A DNA stretch of 64,000 nucleotides from Microbacterium proteolyticum (GTDB taxonomy: Bacteria > Actinomycetota > Actinomycetes > Actinomycetales > Microbacteriaceae), in contig NZ_CP121274.1 of the NCBI RefSeq assembly GCF_029639405.1, positions 3,348,001 to 3,412,000 on the forward strand. Reading direction: 5' to 3'. The position numbers were made by a program, and so were the translations under genes. The notes beneath the pieces are model-generated. The model ran no database searches and was not told the origin of the DNA. It saw only the letters and a program-made list of their open reading frames with translations. This document shows positions 44,148 to 53,366 of this stretch, piece after piece (within the stretch, counting starts at the first letter, position 1; every line of letters starts with the position of its first letter).

Positions 44148-45515
44148 CTAGGAGAGTTCTCCGGCCTCCAGCAGCTCGGTGACGAGCGCGGCGATGGCGG
44201 ACCGCTCCGACCGGGTCAGCGTGACGTGACCGAACAACGCGTGGCCCTTGAGCGTCTCGATGACCGAGGCGACACCGTCGTGGCGGCCGACCCGCAGGTT
44301 GTCGCGCTGCCCGACGTCGTGGGTGAGCACGACGCGCGAGTTCTGGCCGATGCGGCTCAGCACCGTCAGCAGGACGTTCCGTTCGAGCGACTGCGCCTCG
44401 TCGACGATCACGAACGCGTCGTGCAGCGAGCGACCGCGGATGTGGGTGAGGGGCAGAACCTCGAGCATGCCGCGGGCCAGTACCTCTTCGAGCACGTTCC
44501 CCGACACCACCGAGCCGAGCGTGTCGAACACCGCCTGCCCCCACGGGCCCATCTTCTCGGCCTGATCGCCGGGGAGGTAGCCCAGCTCCTGCCCGCCCAC
44601 GGCGAACAGCGGACGGAAGACGATGATCTTCTTCTGCTGCTGACGTTCCAGCACCGCCTCGAGCGCCGCGCACAGCGCGAGTGCCGACTTGCCTGTGCCG
44701 GCACGGCCTCCGAGCGAGACGATCCCCACCTCCGGGTCGAGCAGCAGGTCGATCGCGATCCGCTGCTCGGCCGAGCGTCCGTGCAGACCGAACGCGTCGC
44801 GGTCGCCACGGACGAGCCGGAACTCGCCGTCGCCGGTGACACGACCCAACGCCGAGCCCCGCTCCGAGTGGATGATGAGGCCCGTGTTGACCGGGAGGCC
44901 GCGGACGTCGTCGCTGGCGGCGACCTCGGATTCGTACAGGTCGCTGAGGTCGTCTCCCGAGACGTCGATCGAGGCGATCCCGGTCCAGCCCGAGTCCATC
45001 GCCTGCTCGGCGAGGTATTCCTCGGCGGAGAGACCCAGTGACGACGCCTTGACGCGCATCGGCAGGTCCTTCGACACCACCGTGACCTCGGCGCCGTCGC
45101 GCGCGATGTTCATCGCGACCGCGAGGATGCGGCTGTCGTTGTCGCCCAGGCGCATGCCCGACGGGAGCACCGAGGGGTCGGTGTTGTTCAGCTCGACGCG
45201 GAGCGTGCCGTCGGTGCCCACCGGGACGGGGAAGTCGAGGCGGCCGTGCTCGATGCGCAACTCGTCGAGGTGACGCAGCGCCTGCCGCGCGAAGTAGCCG
45301 ATCTCGGGGTCGTGGCGCTTACCCTCGAGCTCGGTGATCACCACGACCGGGATCACGACCGAATGCTCGGCGAAGCGGAAGAACGCCCGCGGGTCGCTCA
45401 ACAGGACGGAGGTGTCCAGAACGTAGGTGCGCAGAGCCTGATCGGCTGAGGCATCCGGTTCCGAAACACTGCTGTCGACGACGTTCCGCTGGTCGTACGG
45501 TGCTCGTGCAGTCAC
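44148..45515 (-). CDS. PIN-PhoH (YlaK-like) ATPase/RNase
   Basis: Two-domain protein of 455 residues. The N-terminal PIN domain (~30-160; [31 protein letters not shown]) carries the acidic residues of a VapC-type RNase; the C-terminal PhoH domain (~240-440) has Walker [16 protein letters not shown] and Walker [12 protein letters not shown]. Fusions of this kind (PhoH2/YlaK) unwind and cut RNA in an ATP-dependent manner. The GTG at 45515 is chosen because GGGAGTGG precedes it; an ATG 19 codons upstream is possible. Confidence 0.88.
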   Translation of the reverse strand: MTARAPYDQRNVVDSSVSEPDASADQALRTYVLDTSVLLSDPRAFFRFAEHSVVIPVVVITELEGKRHDPEIGYFARQALRHLDELRIEHGRLDFPVPVGTDGTLRVELNNTDPSVLPSGMRLGDNDSRILAVAMNIARDGAEVTVVSKDLPMRVKASSLGLSAEEYLAEQAMDSGWTGIASIDVSGDDLSDLYESEVAASDDVRGLPVNTGLIIHSERGSALGRVTGDGEFRLVRGDRDAFGLHGRSAEQRIAIDLLLDPEVGIVSLGGRAGTGKSALALCAALEAVLERQQQKKIIVFRPLFAVGGQELGYLPGDQAEKMGPWGQAVFDTLGSVVSGNVLEEVLARGMLEVLPLTHIRGRSLHDAFVIVDEAQSLERNVLLTVLSRIGQNSRVVLTHDVGQRDNLRVGRHDGVASVIETLKGHALFGHVTLTRSERSAIAALVTELLEAGELS

Positions 45516-45667
45516 AACCCACTCCCGACCCGGGTGTCTCACCCGGCTGTCACGAGTCGACCTGTGGGTCACGAGTCGCGATCCGAAGGCCGACTCGACC
45601 GGGCTCCGTGCCCGATGACCTCACCGTAAAGCCTTCCGCGGGCACGTGGGGTCGCGAACACGCCCGG

Positions 45668-45698
45668 AAAAATGACGAGTGCGTTAACGCTGACGCAC
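45668..45698 (-). terminator. Probable terminator after isoprenyl transferase
   Basis: Minus strand: GTGCGT / ACGCAC stem with an 8-base loop, followed six bases later by TTTTT, immediately after the uppS stop. It separates uppS from phoH, which lies 185 bases downstream and contains two copies of TCACGAGTCG in its leader. Confidence 0.5.
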
Positions 45699-45700
45699 GG

Positions 45701-46483
45701 CTACTGGCCGAATCGGCGGTCGCGCGCGGAGAAGTCGCGAATTGCGCGAAGGAAGTCCACTTCGCGCAGGTCGGGACCGAGCGCCTCGACGAAATAGAAC
45801 TCCGAGTGCGCCGACTGCCAGAGGAGGAAGTCACTCAGACGCTGCTCCCCCGAGGTGCGGATGACGAGGTCGGGGTCGGCCTGGCCGCCGGTGTACAGGT
45901 GCTCGCCGATCTGCTCGGGAGTGAGGCTCGCCGCCAGCTCCTCGAGCGACCCGCCCCGCTGATCGTGTTTAGCGATGATGCTGCGCACCGCGTCGACGAT
46001 CTCGCTGCGGCCGCCGTAGCCGACGGCGAGGTTGACGTGCAGACCGGTGTGCGAGCGGGTCCGGTCGGTGACCTCCCGCAGCACCTCGGCGAGGGCGGGG
46101 GGCAGGTCGTCGGCCCGCCCCACGTGCTGCACACGCCAGTCGGGCTCGTGCGACAGTTCGCGGGCGAGCTCGGCGATGATCTCGATGAGGTCCTCCAGCT
46201 CGCGGGAGTCGCGCTTGCGGAGGTTGTCGTTGGACAACAGGTACAGCGAGACGACCTTGATGCCGAGGTCGTCGCACCAGCGGAGGAACTCGTGCATCTT
46301 GGCCGCGCCGGCACGGTGGCCGTGCGCGGCGCTATCGAACCCGAGCTGCCGCGCCCAGCGGCGATTGCCGTCGATCATCATCGCCACGTGATGCGGCACG
46401 GTCGCGGGCATCTGCCGGCGCAAGCGCTGGATGTACAGCCGGTAGAGGGGACCCCGCCCCTCGTTCCTCCACACGCGCGCCAC
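45701..46483 (-). CDS. uppS: Cis-prenyl (isoprenyl) transferase, UppS-like
   Basis: Enzyme of 260 residues that elongates allylic diphosphate with IPP in cis, making the undecaprenyl/decaprenyl carrier of cell-wall synthesis. The catalytic Asp is D38 in MMIDGNRRWA; LYLLSNDNL, LVIRTSGEQRLSDFLLWQ and SEFYFVE follow as in all UPP synthases. Actinobacteria often have two such enzymes (a Z-FPP synthase and a long-chain one); chain length cannot be told here. GTG start. Divergent from the hemolysin III gene. Confidence 0.93.
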   Translation of the reverse strand: MARVWRNEGRGPLYRLYIQRLRRQMPATVPHHVAMMIDGNRRWARQLGFDSAAHGHRAGAAKMHEFLRWCDDLGIKVVSLYLLSNDNLRKRDSRELEDLIEIIAELARELSHEPDWRVQHVGRADDLPPALAEVLREVTDRTRSHTGLHVNLAVGYGGRSEIVDAVRSIIAKHDQRGGSLEELAASLTPEQIGEHLYTGGQADPDLVIRTSGEQRLSDFLLWQSAHSEFYFVEALGPDLREVDFLRAIRDFSARDRRFGQ

Positions 46484-46598
46484 CCGGCTACGCTACCGCG
46501 TCGACCTCCTCGCGGCACGGTTCGCCCGTCTCCGCGGCGAGCCGCCGTGGGCCGACCATGTGCCCGCGCGGGTATGCGGGCCGACGTAGGCTCGACGC

Positions 46599-47324
46599 GT
46601 GACGCCTTCCCCCACCGGTGACGGACCGGAGATGCCGCAGCTCCCCCTCCTCGAGGCGGGGGCCGTCGGTGCGCAGGCCGATCTGAAGCCCACCTGGCGC
46701 GGCTGGATCCACGCCGGCACGTTCCCGGTGGCCATCGCCGCCGGCATCGTCCTGATCAGCCTCGCGCAGGGTGCTCCGGCGAAATGGGCCTCCGCGGTCT
46801 TCATGGCGACGTCGATGCTGCTGTTCGGCAACTCGGCGCTGTACCACCGGTTCAATTGGAAGCCGAAGACGAGGGCGGTACTCAAGCGCATCGACCACGC
46901 CAACATCCTGCTGCTCATCGCGGGGACGTACACGCCGTTGGCCGTCCTGGCACTGGACACCCCGCAGACGATCCTGCTGCTGTCGATCGTCTGGGGCGGG
47001 GCGATCCTCGGGATCTTCTTCCGCGTGTTCTGGATCAACGCCCCGCGCTGGCTCTACGTGGCGCTCTATCTCGCCCTCGGCTGGGCGGCGGTGATGTACA
47101 TCGTCGACCTGTTGAACGCGAACGTCGCGATGATGGTGCTCGTCGTCATCGGGGGACTGCTCTACACGGCGGGGGCCATCGTGTACGCCCTCAAGCGCCC
47201 GAACCCGTGGCCCGGCCACTTCGGCTTCCACGAGATCTTCCACGTGTGCACGGTCCTGGCGTTCCTCTGCCACTGGACGGCGTGCCTGCTGATCGCGATG
47301 CACCCCGCCTTCCACGGCGGATAG
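46599..47324 (+). CDS. Hemolysin III/PAQR-family membrane protein
   Basis: Seven-helix membrane protein of 241 residues. Conserved metal-binding-type residues are in LLFGNSALYHRF (N-terminal His), KRIDHANILLLIAGTYTPL and the C-terminal GHFGFHEIFHVCTVLAFLCHW. Members are called hemolysin III but probably act as zinc-dependent lipid-modifying or stress-related membrane enzymes. Start is GTG at 46599. Confidence 0.92.
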   Translation: MTPSPTGDGPEMPQLPLLEAGAVGAQADLKPTWRGWIHAGTFPVAIAAGIVLISLAQGAPAKWASAVFMATSMLLFGNSALYHRFNWKPKTRAVLKRIDHANILLLIAGTYTPLAVLALDTPQTILLLSIVWGGAILGIFFRVFWINAPRWLYVALYLALGWAAVMYIVDLLNANVAMMVLVVIGGLLYTAGAIVYALKRPNPWPGHFGFHEIFHVCTVLAFLCHWTACLLIAMHPAFHGG

Positions 47325-47353
47325 CGACGGATGCCGCTCCCCCGCGGCGCGGA

Positions 47354-47629
47354 TCAGCTGCGGGGAGCGTCGCGGTCGATGTCTTCGTCGTCGGTCTCGC
47401 TGGCGGCTTCGGCCGCGCGGGCCTGCTCCTCGGCATCCAGTTCCGCGTTGACCTCTTCGCGATAGCGCCCGCGCCGGATGCGGCGCAGCATGTCCCACAC
47501 GAGGAGGAAGACCGCGACGCCGATGAAGGCGACCGCCGCGAAGCCGAGCGGTCCCGGGGTCACGATCGACTCGTCGGGGGTCGTGGCGGGGGTGGGCGTG
47601 GCCGCGAGGGCCGCGAGCGCGGTGAGCAT
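47354..47629 (-). CDS. Small membrane protein with acidic tail
   Basis: Protein of 91 residues with a Thr/Pro-rich N-terminus, one membrane helix (~28-47, GFAAVAFIGVAVFLLVWDML), a basic stretch (RRIRRGRYREEV) and an acidic C-terminus (EAASETDDEDIDRD). No family recognised; it is commonly seen as a conserved hypothetical between hemolysin III and DUF4307 genes, but that is recollection. Divergent from DUF4307, with 63 bases between starts. Confidence 0.7.
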   Translation of the reverse strand: MLTALAALAATPTPATTPDESIVTPGPLGFAAVAFIGVAVFLLVWDMLRRIRRGRYREEVNAELDAEEQARAAEAASETDDEDIDRDAPRS

Positions 47630-47692
47630 GGAGTCCTTCGGTCCGGGCGGGAGCGCGTAGCCTGGAAGTCCAGCCTAAAGCCCGGGGAGACC

Positions 47693-48088
47693 ATGACGAC
47701 GCAAGCCCAGCTCGACGACCGCTACGGCCGCACCCGGTCGCCGCGTCGGCGGATCGTGCTGTGGAGCGTCGTGGGCGTGGTCGCGGTGGCTCTCACCGTC
47801 GCGCTCGGATGGACGACCGTGGCGAACAACCTGGCGTCCGTGACCTCCACCGACACCGGATTCGCGGTGACGGATGCCGAGCGCGTCACCATCTCGTTCC
47901 AGATCACCGCACCCGTGGGGCAGCCGGTCGCCTGCGCGATCGAGGCGCAGGACGAAGAGCACGGAACCGTCGGGTGGCGGGTCGTGGAGTACCCGGCATC
48001 CGAGGATCACACCCGAGCCTTCTCGGAGGAGATCCCGACCCTGGCGCTGGCGACGACGGGTTTTGTCAACTCCTGCTGGGTGCCGTAG
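47693..48088 (+). CDS. DUF4307 membrane protein
   Basis: Protein of 131 residues with a short basic cytoplasmic tail (LDDRYGRTRSPRRR), one membrane helix (~20-43) and an extracytoplasmic part containing TSTDTGFAVTDAERVTISFQ-like text and a strongly conserved ACAIEAQDEEHGTVGWR segment, the hallmark of DUF4307. Two cysteines (ACAIEAQ and NSCWVP) may form a disulfide. It commonly sits before greA in Actinobacteria, as here. Function unknown. Confidence 0.88.
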   Translation: MTTQAQLDDRYGRTRSPRRRIVLWSVVGVVAVALTVALGWTTVANNLASVTSTDTGFAVTDAERVTISFQITAPVGQPVACAIEAQDEEHGTVGWRVVEYPASEDHTRAFSEEIPTLALATTGFVNSCWVP

Positions 48089-48105
48089 TCTCGATCACCA
48101 AGACG

Positions 48106-48128
48106 CGCCCCGGCCCGAAGCCGGGGCG
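48106..48128 (+). terminator. Terminator after DUF4307 gene
   Basis: Stem CGCCCCGGC / GCCGGGGCG with a 5-base loop, 17 bases after the stop and 71 before greA. Confidence 0.75.
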
Positions 48129-48199
48129 TTCGACATATCCCCCGGCGGTCGGCGGTTTCTCCCTGCCCGACTCCGGCCCGATCGACGAAGGAGACCACC

Positions 48200-48691
48200 G
48201 TGTCCACTGACGCTCAGGTGACGTTCCTCACCCAGGATGCCTACGACCGTCTCGCCAACGAGCTCGAGCACCTCTCGACCACGGGCCGCGAAGAGATCGC
48301 CAAGCGCATCGAGATCGCCCGGGAAGAGGGCGACCTGAAGGAGAACGGCGGCTACCACGCGGCCAAGGACGAGCAGGGCAAGCAGGAGGCCCGCATCCGC
48401 ACCCTCCAGGCGCTGCTGAAGAACGCCAAGGTCGGCGAGGCGCCCGAGAGCACGGGCGTCGTCGAGTCCGGCACGGTCGTCACCGCGATCATCGCCGGGG
48501 GCGAGGAGAAGTTCCTCCTCGGCAACCGTGAGATCGCCGCCGACTCCGAACTCGACGTGTACAGCGAGGCGTCGCCGCTGGGCGCCGCGATCCTCGGCCT
48601 CAAGGAGGGCGACAGCGGCTCGTACACCACGCCCAACGGCAAGCAGATCTCGGTCGAGATCGTGAAGGTCGAGACCTACTCGGGTCAGTGA
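48200..48691 (+). CDS. greA: Transcription elongation factor GreA
   Basis: RNA polymerase secondary-channel factor of 163 residues that rescues backtracked complexes by stimulating transcript cleavage. The N-terminal coiled coil (~1-80) carries the catalytic acidic tip (EIAREEGDLKENGGYH); the C-terminal FKBP-like domain ends with ISVEIVKV. GTG start preceded by GAAGGAG, with an independent terminator on each side, indicating a monocistronic unit. Confidence 0.96.
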   Translation: MSTDAQVTFLTQDAYDRLANELEHLSTTGREEIAKRIEIAREEGDLKENGGYHAAKDEQGKQEARIRTLQALLKNAKVGEAPESTGVVESGTVVTAIIAGGEEKFLLGNREIAADSELDVYSEASPLGAAILGLKEGDSGSYTTPNGKQISVEIVKVETYSGQ

Positions 48692-48700
48692 CCGCTACGT

Positions 48701-48741
48701 GCGAAGAGCCGCTCCCCCGTTCGGGGTGAGCGGCTCTTCGC
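48701..48741 (+). terminator. Terminator of greA (bidirectional with ilvA)
   Basis: Stem GCGAAGAGCCGCTC / GAGCGGCTCTTCGC (14 bases) capped by an additional CCCC-GTTC-GGGG stem, between convergent greA and ilvA. Confidence 0.85.
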
Positions 48742-48771
48742 GTCTCGCCCGGTGTCGCCGGGGCGGGGGCG

Positions 48772-50001
48772 TCAGTCCGGGACGACGGTCGCGAAGAAGC
48801 CGGCTTCCTCCAGCGTGCGGATGACGAGCGCCCGGTGCTCCGCGCCCCGTGTCTCCACGCTCAGCTGCAGGATGACCTCGCTGATCTGCAGGCCCTGTCC
48901 GTGCCGCGTGTGCAGCACCTCGATGACGTTGGCGCCGACCTGGGCGAGCAGCTCCGACACGCGGGCGAGCTGCCCGGGGCGGTCCGGGAGCGGGATGCGC
49001 AGCGACATGTAGCGACCGGATGCCGACAGCCCGTGGGCCACGACCCTCTGGAGGAGCAGCGGATCGATGTTCCCGCCGGAGAGGATCGTCACGGTGGTCC
49101 CCGTCGCCTGGATCTTCCCGGCGAGGATCGCGGCCACCCCGACTGCGCCCGCGGGTTCGACGACCTGCTTGGCGCGCTCGAGCAGGACGAGCAGCGCCCG
49201 CGCGATGTCGTCCTCGGTGACGGTGACGACCTCGTCGACGAACTGCCGGATGAGCTCGAACGGCAGATCACCCGGACGCGCGACGGCGATTCCGTCGGCG
49301 ATCGTCGGGGTCGTCGGCACCTGGATCGGGTACCCCGCCGCGAGGGAGGTGGGATACGCGGCGGAGTTCTCCGCCTGGACGCCGATGATCCGCACGCGGC
49401 GCCCCTCGGCGGCCGCCCGCGCCTTGACCGCGGCGGCCACGCCGGCGGCGAGACCGCCGCCGCCGATCCCGACGATGACGGTGTCCAGATCCGGCAGGTC
49501 TTCGACGAGCTCCAGGCCGAGCGTCCCCTGACCCACGACGATGTCGCGGTGATCGAACGGATGGATCAGCACCGCGCCCGTGCGTTCGGCGAACTCGGCC
49601 GCGAGGCGGAGAGGTGTCTCGACGGTCGCCCCCTCCAGGATCACCTCGGCGCCGTACCCGCGGGTCGCGAGGAGCTTGGGCACCGGCACGCCGAGCGGCA
49701 TGAAGATCGTGGCCGTGATGCCGAGCTGCTGCGCCGCGAGGGCGACGCCCTGCGCGTGGTTGCCCGCGGATGCCGCGACGACGCCGCGCGCCCGTTCCTC
49801 GGCGGTGAGGCGTGACAGGCGGTACGTCGCTCCGCGGATCTTGAACGACCCGGTCCTCTGCAGATTCTCGAGCTTGAGGTGCACGGGGACGCCGAGCAGC
49901 TCGGTCAGGTGCAGCGACTCGTCGAGCGGGGTCCGCGTGATGATGCCGCGCAGGGTCTGCGCGGCATCCTCGAACTCGGCCAGGGTGGGCGTGTCGTTCA
50001 T
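48772..50001 (-). CDS. ilvA: Threonine ammonia-lyase
   Basis: PLP enzyme of 409 residues turning threonine into 2-oxobutyrate, either for isoleucine synthesis or catabolism. The PLP lysine is in GSFKIRGA, the phosphate-binding loop is GIGGGGLAAG, and a C-terminal ACT-like domain (~325-409; RIPLPDRPGQLARVSELL) suggests allosteric control. The single ACT domain matches actinobacterial IlvA forms. AAGGAG before ATG 50001 sets the start. Its start overlaps the stop of the AI-2E-type permease. Confidence 0.94.
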   Translation of the reverse strand: MNDTPTLAEFEDAAQTLRGIITRTPLDESLHLTELLGVPVHLKLENLQRTGSFKIRGATYRLSRLTAEERARGVVAASAGNHAQGVALAAQQLGITATIFMPLGVPVPKLLATRGYGAEVILEGATVETPLRLAAEFAERTGAVLIHPFDHRDIVVGQGTLGLELVEDLPDLDTVIVGIGGGGLAAGVAAAVKARAAAEGRRVRIIGVQAENSAAYPTSLAAGYPIQVPTTPTIADGIAVARPGDLPFELIRQFVDEVVTVTEDDIARALLVLLERAKQVVEPAGAVGVAAILAGKIQATGTTVTILSGGNIDPLLLQRVVAHGLSASGRYMSLRIPLPDRPGQLARVSELLAQVGANVIEVLHTRHGQGLQISEVILQLSVETRGAEHRALVIRTLEEAGFFATVVPD

Positions 50002-51188
50002 GATCTCCTTCCGCGTTCGCGGGGCACGGTCTGCCAGATGAGGTCGGCGGAGTCGACGGCGGAACCGCCGTCCCGCCACGCATGGCTGCTGAGGTACACC
50101 GAGACGACGTTGACGAACGCGGCGAGCGGCACCGCGAACAGCGCACCGGGGATGCCGCCGATCATCGCCCCGCCGGCGACGACGAGGACCACCGCCAGCG
50201 GGTGCACCTTCACGGCGGATCCCATGAGGATCGGCTGCAGCACGTGGCTCTCGATCTGCTGGACGCCCAGCACGACGATGAGCATGAACAGCGCGATCAG
50301 CGGCCCGTTGTAGACCAGCGCGATGAAGACCGCGAGGGCCCCGGTCACCACGGCGCCGACGAACGGGATGAACGCGCCCAGGAACACCAGGACGCCGATC
50401 GGGATCGCGAGCGGCACACCGAGCAGGAACGCGCCCAGGCCGATGCCGATCGCGTCGATCGTGGCCACGAGCAGCTGCGTGCGGGCGTAGGTGATGACGG
50501 TGCGCCACCCGGCGCGGCCGGCGCCGTCGACGGCGGGGCGCGCGACGCGCGGGAACAGCCGCGTCGTCCAGCGCCAGATGCCGCCGCCGTCGGCGAGCAG
50601 GCAGAGCAGGATGAACAGCGTCAGCAGCAGCCCCGTGCCGACGTGGCCGATCGTCGTCCCGATCGCCAGCGCACCCGTCCACAGCACCTCGGCCTGCTGC
50701 TGCAGGAACGTCCCCGCCTGGCGGAGCCCGTCGTCGATCTGCTGCGCCGACAGGTGCAGGGGGCCGTCGATGAGGTACTGGCGGAACTGGCCGATCGCTT
50801 CCACCGTGCGGTCGCGCACCGAGCCGAATTCCCGCGTGATCTGCCAGACCGCGAGCCACAGCAGCCCCGAGATCACGGCGATCGTCCCGAGCACCGTGAC
50901 GACGATGGCGAGCCAGCGCGGCCACCGGTGCCGCAGGAGGAACGAGAACGCGGGCCACACGAGCGCGGTGATGAGGATCGCGACCAGCAACGGGATGACC
51001 AGGAGCTTCAGCTGGATGACCAGCCACACCACCACGCCGATGGCGGCCGCGATGACCAGCAGTCGCCACGAGTAGGCGGTGGCCTGGCGGAGCGCCGAGG
51101 GGACCGCCGGCGAAAGGTCGCTCGAGACGGTGCGCCGACGCAGGGCGTCGAAGAACGATCCGCGGTCCTCGGGATCGGTTCCGGTCAT
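49998..51188 (-). CDS. AI-2E-type membrane permease
   Basis: Polytopic membrane protein of 396 residues with about eight helices and the family C-terminal segments (GVPLAIPIGVLVFLGAFIPFVGAVV, and PLAVVLVVAGGAMIGGIPGALFAVPLAA in part). Members (YdiK/TqsA/YhhT) have been linked to export of AI-2 and, in other bacteria, to Na+/H+ exchange; the substrate here is not known. Its stop overlaps the ilvA start (ATGA), so the two are cotranscribed. Confidence 0.9.
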   Translation of the reverse strand: MTGTDPEDRGSFFDALRRRTVSSDLSPAVPSALRQATAYSWRLLVIAAAIGVVVWLVIQLKLLVIPLLVAILITALVWPAFSFLLRHRWPRWLAIVVTVLGTIAVISGLLWLAVWQITREFGSVRDRTVEAIGQFRQYLIDGPLHLSAQQIDDGLRQAGTFLQQQAEVLWTGALAIGTTIGHVGTGLLLTLFILLCLLADGGGIWRWTTRLFPRVARPAVDGAGRAGWRTVITYARTQLLVATIDAIGIGLGAFLLGVPLAIPIGVLVFLGAFIPFVGAVVTGALAVFIALVYNGPLIALFMLIVVLGVQQIESHVLQPILMGSAVKVHPLAVVLVVAGGAMIGGIPGALFAVPLAAFVNVVSVYLSSHAWRDGGSAVDSADLIWQTVPRERGRRS

Positions 51189-51259
51189 CCCGTCAGCCTA
51201 CCGCCGCCCCCGCCCCGGGAACGCCGGGAATGTCGGCAGCCATGCCTACGCTGGGATGT

Positions 51260-52519
51260 ATGACGACGACCCTTCGCCGCGCCGAGGCACGCCGCATCGC
51301 GCTCGCCGCCCAGGGCCTCGGACGCCCGCGTCCCGCGGTGGTCGGTACACGCCAGATCACCTCGACGCTCCGGCGCATGCGGATCCTGCAGATCGACTCC
51401 GTCAACGTCTTCTCCCGCAGCCACTACATGCCGCTGTTCGCCCGCCTCGGGGCCTACGACACCGCCCTGCTCGATCGCCTGGCGTTCTCGCGCCGCCCGC
51501 GGTGGGTGGAGTCCTGGGCGCACGTGGCATCCCTCGTCGAGGTCGCCGACTGGCCGCTGCTGCAGTTCCGCCGCGACGCGGCCCGCGAGAAGTACGGCAC
51601 CGACGACTGGGCGCAGGCCAACGCCGCACTGCTGGGCTGGCTGCGCGACGAGCTCGCGGCGCGGGGACCGCTCCGCCCCGCCGACATCGAGCACGATGCG
51701 CGCGCGGGGTCGCGCGGATCGTGGTGGGGATGGGACGACGTCAAGAACGGCCTGGAGCGGTTGTGGCTCATGGGCGACGTCGCGATCGCGGGCCGTCGCG
51801 GGTTCGAGCGCCGATACGCGCTGGCCTCCGACGTGCTGCCGCCCGAGGCCCTCCACTCCCCCGTCCCCCGGGCCGAGGCCATCCACGAGCTCGTCCGACG
51901 CGCCGCCGTCGCGTACGGCGTCGCCACCGCCGCCGACCTCGCCGATTACTGGCGCATCCGCGACCGCCCCGCCGTTCTCGGCGCCGTGCGCGACCTCGTC
52001 GATACCGGCGAGCTCGAGCCCGTCGTCGTCGAGGGGTGGCGAGTCGCTGGTCGGCCCGCCCAGGCCTGGCTGCACCGGGATGCCGCCCGCCCCCGCCGCG
52101 TCGATGCGACGGCCGTCCTGACCCCGTTCGACCCCGTCGTGTGGTTCCGCGACCGCGCCGAGCGGCTGTTCGACTTCGACTACCGCATCGAGATCTACAC
52201 CCCGGCCGAGAAGCGGCGCTTCGGCTACTACTCGCTGCCCGTGGTCGTCGGCGACGACGTGGTCGGACGCGTCGATCTCAAGGCCGACCGGGGTGCCTCC
52301 GCGTTGCGGGTGCAGTCGGCGTGGTGGGAGCACGGCGCACCCGCGGATGCCGCCGAGCGGCTTGCAGCGGAACTGCGGACCGCCGCGGAATGGCAGGGGC
52401 TCGAGCGCGTGACGGTGTCCCGGTGGGGCGACGCCGCCGACGCCCTCGCGGGAGCCCTGCGCGCCGAACGGCACGAGCACCCTCGGAACGACGCCGCCCC
52501 CTCACCCGTGACGGGCTGA
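51260..52519 (+). CDS. YcaQ/AlkX-like winged-helix DNA glycosylase
   Basis: Protein of 419 residues made of tandem winged helices (HTH_42 family). Near residue 40 it has MRILQIDSVNVF, giving a Q-hydrophobic-D motif as in E. coli YcaQ (AlkX), which unhooks interstrand DNA crosslinks, rather than the QxQ of Streptomyces AlkZ. Later segments such as RSHYMPLFARLG, WESWAH-like WVESWAHVASL and AAVLTPFDPVVWFRDR are conserved in the family. It likely protects against alkylating natural products. The start at ATG 51260 is favoured over upstream ATG codons. Divergent from the permease gene. Confidence 0.85.
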   Translation: MTTTLRRAEARRIALAAQGLGRPRPAVVGTRQITSTLRRMRILQIDSVNVFSRSHYMPLFARLGAYDTALLDRLAFSRRPRWVESWAHVASLVEVADWPLLQFRRDAAREKYGTDDWAQANAALLGWLRDELAARGPLRPADIEHDARAGSRGSWWGWDDVKNGLERLWLMGDVAIAGRRGFERRYALASDVLPPEALHSPVPRAEAIHELVRRAAVAYGVATAADLADYWRIRDRPAVLGAVRDLVDTGELEPVVVEGWRVAGRPAQAWLHRDAARPRRVDATAVLTPFDPVVWFRDRAERLFDFDYRIEIYTPAEKRRFGYYSLPVVVGDDVVGRVDLKADRGASALRVQSAWWEHGAPADAAERLAAELRTAAEWQGLERVTVSRWGDAADALAGALRAERHEHPRNDAAPSPVTG

Positions 52520-52541
52520 GGGGGCGGCGGAGTCGATGCCG

Positions 52542-53111
52542 TCAGAACTGGACGCGCGGTGGCTCGGAGATCGCGGCGCCGTCGACGACCTCGAAGAATT
52601 CCCGCGCCTGGAAGCCCAGCTGGCGGGCGAAGAGGTTGTTGGGGAACACCTTGATCTTGGTGTTGAGTTCGCGCACGCCACCGTTGTAGAACCGGCGCGA
52701 CGCCTGGATCTTGTCCTCGGTGTCGACGATCGACTGCTGCAGCTGCAGGAAGTTCTGGCTCGCCTGGAGCTGCGGGTACGCCTCTGCGACGGCGAACAGC
52801 GACCGCAGCGCCTGCTGCATGTGGCCTTCGGCGACGCCCGCCTCCGCGGGGCTCTGCGCCGAGATCGTCTCGGCGCGGGCCCGCGTCACGTTCTCGAACA
52901 CGGCCTTCTCGTGAGCCGCGTACCCCTTCACCGTCTCGATGAGGTTGGGAAGGAGATCGGCGCGACGCTTGAGCTGGACGGTGATGTCGCTCCACGCCTC
53001 GTCGACCCGGACGTTGAGGGAGACCAGGGCGTTGTACGTCGCCCACAGATAGATCCCCGCGATCGCCAGGATTGCGACGATCACGATGACGGGGACGAGC
53101 CACTCCCACAT
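52542..53111 (-). CDS. LemA-family protein
   Basis: Protein of 189 residues with an N-terminal membrane helix (~5-27) and a four-helix cytoplasmic/periplasmic bundle containing YNALVSLNVRVDEAWSDITVQLKRR in part and the C-terminal GFQAREFFEV, all LemA signatures. Function unknown, often paired with a DUF2207 or TPM membrane protein; none is adjacent here. Convergent with the YcaQ-like gene and followed upstream on its strand by a tRNA gene. Confidence 0.93.
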   Translation of the reverse strand: MWEWLVPVIVIVAILAIAGIYLWATYNALVSLNVRVDEAWSDITVQLKRRADLLPNLIETVKGYAAHEKAVFENVTRARAETISAQSPAEAGVAEGHMQQALRSLFAVAEAYPQLQASQNFLQLQQSIVDTEDKIQASRRFYNGGVRELNTKIKVFPNNLFARQLGFQAREFFEVVDGAAISEPPRVQF

Positions 53112-53243
53112 GTTCCGGTTCTCCGTTCGACGACTGCCGCACAATCCTAACGGCGGGGGCGGCGCGCACCAGGGGCCTGGGAACGACTCCCAGTCGATAC
53201 GCATGCAACGCGATGAGCGATGCGCGCGCGGCGCCCCGACACG

Positions 53244-53317
53244 TACCCCCGGTGGGACTCGAACCCACACCTGGAGCGATTTTAAGTCGCCTGCCTCTGC
53301 CATTGGGCTACGGGGGC
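53244..53317 (-). tRNA. tRNA-Leu (anticodon UAA), short variable loop
   Basis: The 74-base gene folds as acceptor GCCCCCG / CGGGGGT (G1-U72 wobble) with A73, a 3-base D stem, anticodon stem GGCGA / TCGCT with loop CTTAAAA (anticodon TAA, decoding UUA), a 6-base variable loop and a T stem GTGGG-TTCGAGT-CCCAC. The CCA end is not encoded. Leucine tRNAs normally carry a long variable arm, which this lacks, so its charging identity is uncertain. Confidence 0.85.
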
Positions 53318-53366
53318 GGATGCCACGCTCCACCGTAGCGCGGAGGGTGACGGCATCCGGAAACGA

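Noticed and set aside
44069..44182. 37-residue basic peptide with a GGAGG ribosome site and a TTGACA box upstream
   Set aside because: Its second half runs through the phoH terminator stem and then antisense to the phoH 3' end. The start overlaps a 10-base hairpin (44065-44088). More likely chance plus the terminator region.
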